Assembly (NCBI RefSeq): GCF_000379605.1
Contig: NZ_KB902578.1
Span: 92,624-156,623, forward strand
Reading direction: 5' to 3'
DNA length: 64,000 nucleotides
From: Rhizobium giardinii bv. giardinii H152
Lineage (GTDB): Bacteria; Pseudomonadota; Alphaproteobacteria; Rhizobiales; Rhizobiaceae
In this document: in pieces, positions 25,431-34,334 of the stretch
Numbering within the stretch: the first letter of the stretch is position 1
How the letters are laid out: every line of letters begins with the position of its first letter
Translations under genes and position numbers: made by a program
Notes under the pieces: model-generated
Told to the model about the DNA's origin: nothing
Databases searched by the model: none
What the model saw: only the letters and a program-made list of their open reading frames with translations

Positions 25431-25640
25431 TCAGTAATGGGGCGGGCGGGTAATCGCCGGCGCGTCCAGGCTCTGTTCCTCAAGGCTGAGGAACCGCTCG
25501 GTCAGCCGGTCGAGTTTGGTGCGAACCTGCTCGACGACCGCCCATTGTTCGGCCAGCTGGTCCGACAGTTCTTCGATGGTCTTTGCCTGATGCGCGATCG
25601 TTTCCTCGAGCCGAGTGATGCGTTCGTTGTATTCGCTCAT
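25431..25640 (-). CDS. slyX: SlyX family protein
   Basis: 69-residue coiled-coil protein. The heptad-rich core (ERITRLEETIAHQAKTIEEL, about 5-24, continuing to residue 55) and the C-terminal PPHY ending are hallmarks of SlyX. The cellular role of SlyX is not established. ATG 25640 has GAGGAAA upstream; 25655 is less likely. It interrupts the nucleoside ABC genes on the opposite strand. Confidence 0.9.
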   Translation of the reverse strand: MSEYNERITRLEETIAHQAKTIEELSDQLAEQWAVVEQVRTKLDRLTERFLSLEEQSLDAPAITRPPHY

Positions 25641-25685
25641 GGGTTTCCTCGGCAATCCGTTCCTGTGCAGGCGCTTTCCCTATCA

Positions 25686-25702
25686 TATCCACATGTAGGA
25701 TA
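25686..25702. promoter_or_regulatory. Small inverted repeat upstream of slyX
   Basis: TATCC and GGATA arms around ACATGTA, 46 bp before the slyX start. Possible operator; weak evidence. Confidence 0.3.
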
Positions 25703-25836
25703 CAGGCTGCGCCGCCGCTATATTGCGTTTCGGTCACAGACGCGCAAATCGCGCTGGACTCTCCCCAATGAACTGGGAAGAGTAGACAAACCAGTGATTT
25801 TTGGGCTTCCGTGTCCAAAATTCGATGCTAAACTTA

Positions 25837-25848
25837 TACCAATTGGTA
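25837..25848. promoter_or_regulatory. Perfect palindrome TACCAATTGGTA before the nucleoside ABC operon
   Basis: A fully symmetric 12-mer flanked by A/T tracts, 70 bp before the ATPase start. A decayed copy precedes the partner binding-protein gene (24187-24201). The shared site suggests one transcription factor for both units. Confidence 0.55.
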
Positions 25849-25917
25849 AAAAAATCGATGCCTGGGCCGCTGCCATCGGAGCGGAAAACCGGGCCGACTT
25901 GGGGAACGTGGGTCAAT

Positions 25918-27453
25918 ATGAGCGATATTGCCATTGAGTTGCGTGGCATCGACAAGAGCTTCGGCCTTGTCCACGCCAACAAGAACATCAATCTGACCGT
26001 CCGCAAGGGCACCATCCACGGCATCATCGGCGAAAACGGCGCCGGCAAGTCGACGCTGATGTCGATCCTCTACGGCTTTTACCAGGCCGACAGCGGCGAC
26101 ATTCTGGTCGGTGGCAACAGGGTCACGATCAAGGATCCGAACGCCGCGATCTCGAGCGGCATCGGCATGGTCCACCAGCATTTCATGCTGGTCGAGAACT
26201 TTACCGTGCTCGAAAACGTCATGCTCGGTGCCGAAGACAGCCAGATCCTCAATACCAGCATTTCCAAGGCCCGCGTCGAGCTGAAGCGGCTGGAAAAGGA
26301 ATATGCGCTGGAGGTCAATCCCGACGCGCTGATCGAGGAATTGCCGGTTGGCCTGCAGCAGCGCGTCGAGATCCTGAAGGCGCTCTACCGGAAGGCCGAT
26401 ATTCTCATTCTCGACGAGCCGACCGGCGTTTTGACCCCGCCGGAGGCCGATCACCTGTTCCGCATTCTCGGCCAGCTGAAGGATCAGGGAAAGACGATCA
26501 TCTTCATCACCCACAAGCTGCGCGAGATCATGGCGATCACCGACGAGGTCTCTGTCATGCGCCGCGGCGAGATGGTGGCGACCCGCAAGACGAAGGACAC
26601 GTCTGTCGAGGAACTGGCCGAGCTGATGGTCGGCCGCCGGGTGTTGCTGCGCGTCGACAAGGGCGAGGCCAATCCGGGTGCGGTCAAGCTGGCGGTCGAA
26701 AACCTGACGGTTCGCGACAGCCGCGGCGTCACCATGGTCGACAACGTCTCCTTCACGTTGCGCGCCGGCGAAATCGTCGGCATCGCCGGCGTGGCGGGCA
26801 ACGGCCAGTCGGAATTGCTCGAGGCGATTTCGGGCATTCGCAGGGCTGTCAGCGGCACGGTGCTGCTCAACGGCAAGCCGATCGACGTGACCGGCCATGC
26901 CGATCCTGGCGACCTGCGCAACCGCGGTCTCGCCCATGTGCCGGAAGACCGCCACCATGTCGGCCTCGTGCTGAAGTTCGATGAGGCCGAGAACGGCATT
27001 CTCGGCTACCACAATGACAAGCGCTACCTGAACGGCGTCTTCCTCGACACCAAGGCGATCCAGGCCGACGCCGAGGAAAAGATCAGGAAATACGACATCA
27101 GGCCGCCCAATCCGCGGCTGAAGACGGCGAATTTCTCCGGCGGCAACCAGCAGAAGATCGTGCTGGCGCGGGAAATGGAGCGCGGGCCGGACGTGCTGAT
27201 CATCGGCCAGCCGACGCGCGGCGTCGATGTCGGCGCCATCGAATTCATCCACAAGCGGATCATCGAGATGCGCGACCAGGGCAAGGCAGTCCTGCTCGTT
27301 TCCGTCGAGCTCGACGAGATCCGCGCCCTGTCCGACCGCATCATCGTCATGTTCGCGGGCCGCGTCGTCGGCGAGCGGGAGCCGGATGCGACCGAAGGGG
27401 AACTGGGCCTCTTGATGGCCGGTGTCGAAGGCCGCAAGGAGGCCGCCGAATGA
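25918..27453 (+). CDS. Nucleoside ABC transporter, double ATPase subunit
   Basis: 511-residue fusion of two ABC domains, as in NupA/RbsA-type ATPases of BMP-dependent nucleoside importers. Domain 1: Walker A GENGAGKST (about 36-44), signature LPVGLQQRVEI, Walker B ILILDEPT. Domain 2: degenerate P-loop GVAGNGQSE, good signature FSGGNQQKIVLA, and Walker B with Gln replacing the catalytic Glu (IIGQPTRGVD), normal for the second half of this family. ATG 25918 has only a weak ribosome binding site. Its last 4 bp overlap the first permease gene. A TACCAATTGGTA palindrome lies in its promoter. Confidence 0.95.
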   Translation: MSDIAIELRGIDKSFGLVHANKNINLTVRKGTIHGIIGENGAGKSTLMSILYGFYQADSGDILVGGNRVTIKDPNAAISSGIGMVHQHFMLVENFTVLENVMLGAEDSQILNTSISKARVELKRLEKEYALEVNPDALIEELPVGLQQRVEILKALYRKADILILDEPTGVLTPPEADHLFRILGQLKDQGKTIIFITHKLREIMAITDEVSVMRRGEMVATRKTKDTSVEELAELMVGRRVLLRVDKGEANPGAVKLAVENLTVRDSRGVTMVDNVSFTLRAGEIVGIAGVAGNGQSELLEAISGIRRAVSGTVLLNGKPIDVTGHADPGDLRNRGLAHVPEDRHHVGLVLKFDEAENGILGYHNDKRYLNGVFLDTKAIQADAEEKIRKYDIRPPNPRLKTANFSGGNQQKIVLAREMERGPDVLIIGQPTRGVDVGAIEFIHKRIIEMRDQGKAVLLVSVELDEIRALSDRIIVMFAGRVVGEREPDATEGELGLLMAGVEGRKEAAE

Positions 27454-28580
27454 GCAATCCATACGCAAAGCTGCCGGCCTGGGCCGAATATGGCCTGATC
27501 CCGCTGGTCAACCTCGTCGTCGCCTTCCTGGTGGCGGGGCTCGTCGTGCTCCTGGTCGGCGAAAACCCCCTGAATGCCGCCTATCACATGATCAACGGTG
27601 CCTTCGGCCGCGGCGAATATATCGGCTTCACGCTCTACTACGCGACGACCTTCATCTTCACCGGCCTGTCGGTCGCCGTGGCCTTCCACGCCGGCCTGTT
27701 CAATATCGGCAGTGAAGGCCAGGCCTATATCGGCGGCATCGGCGTGGCGCTCGCCTGTCTCTGGCTCGACAAGACCATGCCCTGGTTCGTCGTTTTCCCG
27801 CTGGCGATCGTCGGTTCGGCCGCCTTCGGCGCGCTCTGGGCGTTCCTGCCCGGCTGGCTGCAGGCCAAGCGCGGCAGCCATGTGGTCATCACCACCATCA
27901 TGTTCAACTTCATTGCCTCGAGCCTGATGGTCTATCTGTTGACCCGCGTTCTGAAGCCGCTCGGCTCCATGGCGCCGCAGACCCGGACTTTCGAGGCGGG
28001 CGGCCAGTTGCCGAAGCTCGACTGGCTGTTATCGGTGTTCGGGCTCGAGGTCGGCAACGCGCCGTTCAACGTCTCCTTCCTGCTTGCCCTTCTCGCCGCA
28101 TTTGGCGTCTGGGTGCTGATCTGGCGCACCAAGCTCGGCTACGAGATGCGCACCATGGGCTTCAGCCCCTCGGCCGCCCGATACGCCGGGATGAAGGAAG
28201 CCCGCATCACCGTCATCGTCATGATGATTTCCGGCGGCCTCGCCGGCCTGATGGCTTTGAACCCGATCATGGGCGAGCAGTTCCGCATGCAACTGGACTT
28301 CGTCCAGGGCGCCGGCTTCGTCGGCATCGCGGTTGCGCTGATGGGCCGATCGCATCCGGCAGGCATCATTCCGGCGGCGATCCTGTTCGGCATGCTCTAC
28401 CAGGGCGGCGCTGAAATAGCCTTCGAAATGCCCTCCATCTCGCGCGACATGATCGTCATCATTCAGGGCCTCGTCATCCTGTTTGCCGGCGCACTCGAAA
28501 ACATGTTCCGCCCGGCAATCGGTCGCGGTTTTGCCACGTTCGGCCGGCGCTTCCCGGTCGCCGCAGAGAGGGGAGCGTAA
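27450..28580 (+). CDS. Nucleoside ABC transporter permease 1
   Basis: 376-residue inner-membrane permease of the BPD_transp_2 (branched-chain/ribose/nucleoside) family with about nine or ten hydrophobic segments. Conserved GLFNIGSEGQAYIGG (about 83-97) and GFSPSAARYAGMKE (about 232-245, the cytoplasmic coupling loop) are family marks. Its ATG overlaps the ATPase stop (ATGA), implying translational coupling. Pairs with the second permease to form the channel. Confidence 0.95.
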   Translation: MSNPYAKLPAWAEYGLIPLVNLVVAFLVAGLVVLLVGENPLNAAYHMINGAFGRGEYIGFTLYYATTFIFTGLSVAVAFHAGLFNIGSEGQAYIGGIGVALACLWLDKTMPWFVVFPLAIVGSAAFGALWAFLPGWLQAKRGSHVVITTIMFNFIASSLMVYLLTRVLKPLGSMAPQTRTFEAGGQLPKLDWLLSVFGLEVGNAPFNVSFLLALLAAFGVWVLIWRTKLGYEMRTMGFSPSAARYAGMKEARITVIVMMISGGLAGLMALNPIMGEQFRMQLDFVQGAGFVGIAVALMGRSHPAGIIPAAILFGMLYQGGAEIAFEMPSISRDMIVIIQGLVILFAGALENMFRPAIGRGFATFGRRFPVAAERGA

Positions 28581-28583
28581 GCC

Positions 28584-29555
28584 ATGGAGTTTTTCGACAC
28601 GATCGTCGCGATCCTCGAATCCACCATCCGCGTCTCCGTCCCGCTGATTTTCGCGGCACTTGCCGGCCTGTTCACCGAGCGGGCAGGAGTGTTCGACATC
28701 GGGCTGGAGGGCAAGATGCTGGGTGCAGCCTTTGCCGCCGGCGCGGTGGCTGCCGTCACCGGCTCCGTGCTGATGGGGCTGCTGGCGGCGATCCTGATCT
28801 CGGTGCTGCTCTCGCTGGTGCATGGCTATGCCTCGATCACCCAGCGCGGCAGCCAGATCGTCTCGGGCGTCGCCATCAACTTCATCGTCGCCGGCTCGAC
28901 GGTCATTCTCGGTGAAGCCTGGTTCAGGCAGGGCGGCCGCACGCCGGCACTGGACGCCGACGCCCGCTTCCAGACGGTGACGTTCCCCTTCGCCGATGCG
29001 GTGAAGGACGTGCCGATCTTCGGGCCGATCTATTCCAACCTGCTCTCCGGACATTTCATTCTCACCTATGTTGCCTTCCTGCTCGTGCCCTTCAGCTGGT
29101 GGGTGCTCTACCGTACCCGCTTCGGCCTGCGTCTGCGTGCCGTCGGGGAAAATCCGGGTGCGGTCGATACGGCGGGCATTTCGGTGATCTGGCTGCGTTA
29201 TCGTGCGGTCATCTGCTGCGGCATCCTCTGCGGTTTCGCCGGCGCCTATCTGTCGCTTGCCATGAGCGCCGGTTTCGTCAAGGGCATGACGGCGGGCAAG
29301 GGCTATATCGCGCTCGCCGCCCTGATCTTCGCCAAGTGGCGGCCGGTCAACATCATGATGGCCTGCCTGCTGTTCGGCTTTCTCGATGCACTGGCGATCC
29401 GGCTGCAGGGCAATCCGCTGCCCTTCATCGGCCAGGTACCCGTGCAACTGATGCAGGCGCTGCCCTATATCCTGACCGTCATCCTGCTCGCCGGCTTCAT
29501 CGGCAAGGCGGTCCCGCCGAAGGCCGGCGGCGTACCCTATGTGAAGGAGCGTTGA
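28584..29555 (+). CDS. Nucleoside ABC transporter permease 2
   Basis: 323-residue partner permease of the same family. Hallmarks: LTERAGVFDIGLEGKM-type motif (LFTERAGVFDIGLEGKMLGA, about 28-47), GSQIVSGVAINFIVAG and the coupling loop LRLRAVGENPGAVDTAGI (about 187-204). Begins 3 bp after permease 1, and its end carries the AAGGAG ribosome binding site of cdd, so transporter and salvage enzymes form one operon. Confidence 0.95.
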   Translation: MEFFDTIVAILESTIRVSVPLIFAALAGLFTERAGVFDIGLEGKMLGAAFAAGAVAAVTGSVLMGLLAAILISVLLSLVHGYASITQRGSQIVSGVAINFIVAGSTVILGEAWFRQGGRTPALDADARFQTVTFPFADAVKDVPIFGPIYSNLLSGHFILTYVAFLLVPFSWWVLYRTRFGLRLRAVGENPGAVDTAGISVIWLRYRAVICCGILCGFAGAYLSLAMSAGFVKGMTAGKGYIALAALIFAKWRPVNIMMACLLFGFLDALAIRLQGNPLPFIGQVPVQLMQALPYILTVILLAGFIGKAVPPKAGGVPYVKER

Positions 29556-29557
29556 TC

Positions 29558-29950
29558 ATGGAAAGCGAGCTTTTCGAAGCCGCCCGCGCGGCGATGGCGA
29601 AGGCCCATGCCCCCTATTCCAAATTTCCCGTCGGGGCCGCCATCCGCGCCGAGGACGGCAAGATCTATAGCGGCGCCAACATCGAGAACCTGTCCTTTCC
29701 GGAGGGCTGGTGCGCCGAGACGACGGCGATCAGCCATATGGTCATGGCTGGCCAGTGCAAGATCCTCGAGGTTGCCGTCATTGCCGAGAAACTGGCGCTC
29801 TGCCCGCCCTGCGGCGGCTGCCGCCAGCGGCTTGCCGAGTTCTCCGGCGCCTCGACCCGCATCTTTCTGTGCGACGAGACCGGCGTGAAGAAGACGCTTT
29901 CGATGTCCGAACTGCTGCCGCATTCTTTCGAGACCGAGATCCTCGGATGA
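29558..29950 (+). CDS. cdd: Cytidine deaminase
   Basis: Deaminates cytidine/deoxycytidine to uridine forms. 130 residues, the tetrameric small type. Zinc-binding and catalytic motifs CAETTAIS (about 53-60) and CPPCGGCRQ (about 86-94) are both present; YSKFPVGAA near the N-terminus shapes the substrate pocket. AAGGAG 9 nt upstream; its last bases overlap the punA start (ATGA). Confidence 0.95.
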   Translation: MESELFEAARAAMAKAHAPYSKFPVGAAIRAEDGKIYSGANIENLSFPEGWCAETTAISHMVMAGQCKILEVAVIAEKLALCPPCGGCRQRLAEFSGASTRIFLCDETGVKKTLSMSELLPHSFETEILG

Positions 29951-30744
29951 CCGCCGCGGCCGATATGCTCAGGACCCGGCTTTCCGGGCTTTCGCCACGC
30001 TACGGCATCGTGCTCGGTTCGGGCCTCGGCTCGCTCGTCGAGGCCGTCGTCGATCCGGAGCGGATTCCCTATGCCGATATTCCGGGCTTCCCGGTCAGCG
30101 CCGTCTCCGGCCATGCGGGCGAACTGGTCGCCGGCACGATCGGCGGCGTTGCAGTCATCGTGCTTTCAGGCCGCGTGCATTTCTACGAGCGTGGCGATGC
30201 CAATGCCATGCGCGGCCCGATCGAGGCGCTGAAGGCCCTTGGCGTCGAGACACTGATCCTCACCAATTCGGCCGGTTCCCTGCGCGAGGACCTGCCACCG
30301 GGCTCGGTGATGCAGATCACCGACCACATCAACTTTTCCGGCGCCAGCCCGCTGATCGGCGTCGAGAGCGACGACCGTTTCGTCGGCCTGACCTCCGCCT
30401 ACGATGGCGAACTGGCCGAGCGCATGCGCGCTGCGGCAGTCAAGCTCGATATTCCGCTCGGCTCGGGCGTCTACATGTGGTTCTCCGGCCCGAATTTCGA
30501 AACACCGGCCGAAATCCGCATGGCACGCATTCTCGGCGCCGATGCGGTCGGCATGTCGACGGTGCCGGAGGTCATTCTGGCGCGGTTCTTCGGGTTGAGG
30601 GTCGCGGCGGCCTCGGTGATCACCAATTTCGGGGCGGGCATGACGGGTGGTGAACTCAGCCATCATGAAACCAAGGACATGGCGCCGATCGGCGGGCGCC
30701 GCCTTGCCGCCATCCTGACGGAAATGATCTCGGCCAAGGCCTGA
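29947..30744 (+). CDS. punA: Purine nucleoside phosphorylase
   Basis: Phosphorolyses purine nucleosides to base and (deoxy)ribose-1-phosphate. 265 residues, the trimeric PNP class: phosphate loop GIVLGSGLGSL (about 20-30), SGHAGELVAG, GRVHFYE (about 75-81), TNSAGSL and the MSTVPEVILARFFGLRV signature with VITNFGAGM. Translationally coupled to cdd by ATGA. The sugar phosphate formed is the substrate of DeoB encoded nearby. Confidence 0.95.
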   Translation: MTAAADMLRTRLSGLSPRYGIVLGSGLGSLVEAVVDPERIPYADIPGFPVSAVSGHAGELVAGTIGGVAVIVLSGRVHFYERGDANAMRGPIEALKALGVETLILTNSAGSLREDLPPGSVMQITDHINFSGASPLIGVESDDRFVGLTSAYDGELAERMRAAAVKLDIPLGSGVYMWFSGPNFETPAEIRMARILGADAVGMSTVPEVILARFFGLRVAAASVITNFGAGMTGGELSHHETKDMAPIGGRRLAAILTEMISAKA

Positions 30745-30866
30745 CGGGCGGCCTGCGTGCGGCATGGGCGGAAACGGTTTGCGTGCCGACTTTAAGCGTA
30801 TAGAACAAGCATTCGCGATCCCCCGGCTGGGCCACGAACCATCGCGGCGTAAAAATGGACGGACCC

Positions 30867-31640
30867 ATGATGCTCGAAGCCACCAATCGCCAGATAGCTG
30901 CGTTTGCACTGTCCTTGATGGATCTCACCGATCTGACGGACGATTGTACGCCGGAAGCGATCGAGAGGCTCTGCGCTTGCGCCCGCACCCGCCATGGTCA
31001 CACGGCCGCCATCTGCATCTGGCCGCCTTTCGTCGCCCAGGCCCGCGCCATTCTCGGTCCCAACAGCCCGGTTAAGATCGCGACGGTCGCCAATTTCCCG
31101 TCCGGCGATCTGGCGGTCGACACTGTCGTGGAGGAGACACGGCGAGCCATCGGCGACGGTGCCGACGAAATCGACCTGGTCATTCCGTATCGCGCCTTCA
31201 TGGCCGGCGATGAACAGGCCGTGCGCAGGATGATTTCGGCCGTTCGCCGGGTTTGCCCGGCACCGGTGCTGCTGAAGGCGATCCTTGAGACCGGCGAGCT
31301 GCGGGACCGCGACCTGATCCGCAGTGCTTCGCACATCGCCATCCAGGAGGGTGCCGACTTCCTCAAGACCTCGACCGGCAAGGTCGCCGTCAACGCGACG
31401 CTGGAGGCAGCCGACATCATGCTCACCTGCATCCGCGAAAGCGGCCGGAAAGTTGGCTTCAAGGCGGCTGGCGGCGTGCGCACGATCGGTGATGCCCGCA
31501 TGTATCTCAATCTCGCCGCGACGATCCATAGCCCGGACTGGCCGATGCCTTCGACATTCCGCTTCGGTGCATCGGGTCTGCTCGACATCCTCTCGGTGCT
31601 CGAGGACCGAGAGCCTGTCGCCGGCGCAACGGCGTATTGA
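30867..31640 (+). CDS. deoC: Deoxyribose-phosphate aldolase
   Basis: Splits deoxyribose-5-phosphate into acetaldehyde and glyceraldehyde-3-phosphate. About 257 residues. The TIM-barrel shows VANFPSG, EIDLVIPY, LLKAILETGEL, the Schiff-base lysine in DFLKTSTGK and the final GFKAAGGVR motif. Start 30867 is chosen because GGACGGA precedes it; 30855 and 30870 are alternatives. It follows punA after 122 bp and almost touches deoA, ending the deoxynucleoside breakdown route. Confidence 0.94.
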   Translation: MMLEATNRQIAAFALSLMDLTDLTDDCTPEAIERLCACARTRHGHTAAICIWPPFVAQARAILGPNSPVKIATVANFPSGDLAVDTVVEETRRAIGDGADEIDLVIPYRAFMAGDEQAVRRMISAVRRVCPAPVLLKAILETGELRDRDLIRSASHIAIQEGADFLKTSTGKVAVNATLEAADIMLTCIRESGRKVGFKAAGGVRTIGDARMYLNLAATIHSPDWPMPSTFRFGASGLLDILSVLEDREPVAGATAY

Positions 31641-31642
31641 CG

Positions 31643-32956
31643 ATGATCCCGCAGGAGGTCATCCGCCGCAAGCGAGACGGAGAGGCACTGGACAAGGCGG
31701 ATATTACCGCCTTCGTCCGTGGTCTTGCCGATGGCTCGATTTCCGAAGGGCAGGTGGCGGCCTTCGCCATGGCCGTCTGGTTCTCCGGCATGAGCCTCGA
31801 TGAGACCGTGTCGCTCACGCTCGCCATGCGCGACAGCGGCGACGTGCTGTCCTGGGCGGCCATCGACAAGCCCGTTGCCGACAAGCACTCCACGGGCGGT
31901 GTCGGCGACAATGTCTCGCTGATGCTGGCGCCGATCGTGGCGGCCTGCGGCCTCGCCGTGCCGATGATCTCCGGCCGCGGCCTTGGTCATACCGGCGGCA
32001 CGCTCGACAAGCTGGAATCGATCCCGGGCTACGACATCAAGCCGTCCGCGGCGCTGCTCCGGCAGGTGGTGAAGGACGCCGGCTGCGCCGTCATTGGCCA
32101 GACTGCCGACCTCGCCCCCGCCGACCGGCGGCTTTACGCCATCCGCGACGTGACGGCGACGGTCGATTCCGTGCCGCTGATCACCGCCTCGATCCTGTCG
32201 AAGAAGCTGGCGGCAGGGCTGCAGTCGCTGGTGCTCGATGTCAAGATCGGCAATGGCGCCTTCATGGTCGGGCTGCAGGAGGCCGAGACGCTGGCCCGCT
32301 CGCTGGTCGGCGTCGCCAATGGCGCGGGCGTGAAGACCACCGCCCTGATCACCGACATGAACGAACCGCTGGCGGATGCCGCCGGCAACGCCGTCGAAAT
32401 TGAAAATTGCCTCGCCTTCCTGCGTGGCGAGAAGGCCGGTACACGCCTTGAAGCGGTGGTCATGTCCCTTGCCGCTGAAATGCTGTCAACCTCGGGTTTC
32501 ACTGTCAGCCCGGCCGAAGGCACCGATCTTGCTCGCCGCGCCCTCAAGAGCGGCGCTGCGCTGGAACGGTTCGCCCGCATGGTGCATCTGCTCGGCGGCC
32601 CCACCGACTTTGTCGAGCGGGCGCATGCCTATCTGCCGGTGGCGCCGGTCGTCCTGCCCGTCGAGGCGCCGATTGAAGGCTTTCTTCACAGTTGCAACGC
32701 GCGCGATGTCGGCATGGAGGTCATCGCGCTTGGTGGCGGGCGGACGCGCCCGGACGAGCCGATCGATCACCGGGTCGGCTTCAGCGGGCTGAAACCGCTC
32801 GGCACGAAGGTCGCCAAGGGCGAGCCCTTCGCCTTCGTCCATGCCGCGAGTGAAGACGCTGCGCAGAAATCGCGTTCACGGCTTCTGGAGATCTACGCGA
32901 TCAGCGAGGAAGCGCCCGCAGGGCGTCCCGTCGTCATCTCGAAAATCAGCGGGTAA
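31643..32956 (+). CDS. deoA: Thymidine phosphorylase
   Basis: Phosphorolyses thymidine/deoxyuridine to base and deoxyribose-1-phosphate. 437 residues. Typical motifs: the N-terminal IRRKRDGEALDKADITAFV helix, KHSTGGVGDNVSLMLAP (about 82-98, phosphate binding), SGRGLGHTGGTLDKLESIPG (signature) and KIGNGAFM. ATG 31643 starts 2 bp after deoC stop. The last 11 bp overlap the convergent aspartyl-protease gene. Confidence 0.96.
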   Translation: MIPQEVIRRKRDGEALDKADITAFVRGLADGSISEGQVAAFAMAVWFSGMSLDETVSLTLAMRDSGDVLSWAAIDKPVADKHSTGGVGDNVSLMLAPIVAACGLAVPMISGRGLGHTGGTLDKLESIPGYDIKPSAALLRQVVKDAGCAVIGQTADLAPADRRLYAIRDVTATVDSVPLITASILSKKLAAGLQSLVLDVKIGNGAFMVGLQEAETLARSLVGVANGAGVKTTALITDMNEPLADAAGNAVEIENCLAFLRGEKAGTRLEAVVMSLAAEMLSTSGFTVSPAEGTDLARRALKSGAALERFARMVHLLGGPTDFVERAHAYLPVAPVVLPVEAPIEGFLHSCNARDVGMEVIALGGGRTRPDEPIDHRVGFSGLKPLGTKVAKGEPFAFVHAASEDAAQKSRSRLLEIYAISEEAPAGRPVVISKISG

Positions 32957-33464
32957 GGTAAAGCGCGCCGTTTTCGACGCGATAGGACGAGAGCTTGTTG
33001 AGGAAGCTCATGCCGACGAGCATGCCCGACAGGGATTTGTCGGGAAGCACCATGGCCTCGACATCCCGGACCGAGATGGTGCCGATCTCGACCCGGTCCA
33101 GGCTGACACGCGCTGCCTTGACCGTTCCGTTTGCCGTGCTCACCGGCGCATTGAAGGATAGCGATCCCGTCGAAACGCCAAGTCGCCGCGCCGTCGATAT
33201 GTTGATGGCGATCACGCTGGCGCCGGTATCGACGAGACCATCCTGCTTGCGGCCATTGATCGTGAAGGTACCGAAGAAGTGTCCGCCGGCGCTCGGCTTA
33301 AGCAGTACGCCCTTGCCCCCGGCATATTTTGCCGTGCTCGCCTGCTGCGGCCTGGCTTCGGTGCTTTCCGTTTTCGGGCGGTCGAGATAGGAGGTGGCAA
33401 GCCCCGGCAGCAGCATGGCTGCGGCGACCATGCCTCCGGCAAAGATGGATAAACGCACCAGCAT
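32946..33464 (-). CDS. Retropepsin-like aspartyl protease (clan AA, TIGR02281-type)
   Basis: 172 residues: an N-terminal membrane anchor or signal (about 3-23), a linker, then a single-lobed retropepsin-like domain (about 60-172) with the catalytic DTGAS motif, the substrate flap region and the C-terminal GMSFLNKL-type turn (LVGMSFLNKLSSYRVENG). Such proteins would work as dimers at the periplasmic face; targets are unknown. A GTG at 33473 is an alternative start. Its 3' end overlaps deoA tail to tail. Confidence 0.87.
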   Translation of the reverse strand: MLVRLSIFAGGMVAAAMLLPGLATSYLDRPKTESTEARPQQASTAKYAGGKGVLLKPSAGGHFFGTFTINGRKQDGLVDTGASVIAINISTARRLGVSTGSLSFNAPVSTANGTVKAARVSLDRVEIGTISVRDVEAMVLPDKSLSGMLVGMSFLNKLSSYRVENGALYLTR

Positions 33465-33528
33465 CCGTGTCACACCCCGAACGTCGAAACTGAGCTTTCA
33501 GCTAAACCACATGCGCGCTAACGGAATG

Positions 33529-33558
33529 CAAAAAGCCGCCGGAATTTTCGGCGGCTTT
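33529..33558 (-). terminator. Terminator after upp
   Basis: On the minus strand AAAGCCGCCG pairs with CGGCGGCTTT over a GAAAATTC-like loop and five T follow. It lies 37 bp after the upp stop. Confidence 0.9.
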
Positions 33559-33594
33559 CCGTTGATTGTGAAAATCTGGTTAAGGAACCCGAAA

Positions 33595-34224
33595 TCACTT
33601 CGTCCCGTACATCCGGTCGCCGGCGTCGCCGAGACCCGGCACGATATAGCCGTGCTCGTTGAGGTGGCTGTCGATGGCCGCGGTGTAGATCGGCACGTCC
33701 GGATGCGCTGTCTGGAAATTGCGGATGCCTTCAGGTGCTGCGAGCAGGCAGAGGAAGCGCAGCTTGGTGGCGCCGCGTTCCTTCAGCTTGTCGATCGCGG
33801 CGATCGAGGAATTGCCGGTCGCGAGCATCGGGTCGACGACGATGACGAGGCGCTCCGACAGGCTTTCGGGCGCCTTGAAGTAATACTCGACGGCTTCCAG
33901 CGTTTCATGGTCGCGATAGACGCCGACATGCGAGACGCGGGCGGAGGGGACGAGTTCCAGCATGCCTTCGAGCAGGCCGTTGCCGGCGCGCAGGATCGAG
34001 GCGAACACCAGCTTCTTGCCTTCGAGAACCGGCGCCTGGATGACCTGCATCGGCGTCTCGATGGTTTCCAGCGTCAGTTCGAGGTCGCGGGTGACCTCGT
34101 AGCAGAGCAGGGTGGAGATTTCGCGCAGGAGGCGGCGGAAACCTGCCGTCGAGGTCTCCTTCTTGCGCATGATGGTCAGCTTGTGCTGAACGAGCGGATG
34201 ATTGATGACTGTAACGCCGTCCAT
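33595..34224 (-). CDS. upp: Uracil phosphoribosyltransferase
   Basis: Makes UMP from uracil and PRPP. 209 residues, the canonical length, starting [16 protein letters not shown]. The PRPP-binding loop [16 protein letters not shown] (about 127-142), the [12 protein letters not shown] motif and the C-terminal [14 protein letters not shown] uracil-binding end are intact. Last gene of the leftward deoB-add-upp unit; it recovers the uracil released by nucleoside phosphorolysis. Confidence 0.97.
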   Translation of the reverse strand: MDGVTVINHPLVQHKLTIMRKKETSTAGFRRLLREISTLLCYEVTRDLELTLETIETPMQVIQAPVLEGKKLVFASILRAGNGLLEGMLELVPSARVSHVGVYRDHETLEAVEYYFKAPESLSERLVIVVDPMLATGNSSIAAIDKLKERGATKLRFLCLLAAPEGIRNFQTAHPDVPIYTAAIDSHLNEHGYIVPGLGDAGDRMYGTK

Positions 34225-34334
34225 GGCCAAGCCCTCCTTCGGAAACCAGAAATTCAAGTTCCTTTTTTCACAGAAGGGCGAACCCCTGCAAGGGGCGACC
34301 GGCGCTTTGCGGCATCATCCCCAGCCGGAAAGGC

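Noticed and set aside
27413-27453. Loss of the catalytic Glu in the second ATPase half as a defect
   Set aside because: Gln at this place is usual in the second domain of nucleoside/ribose-type double ATPases.
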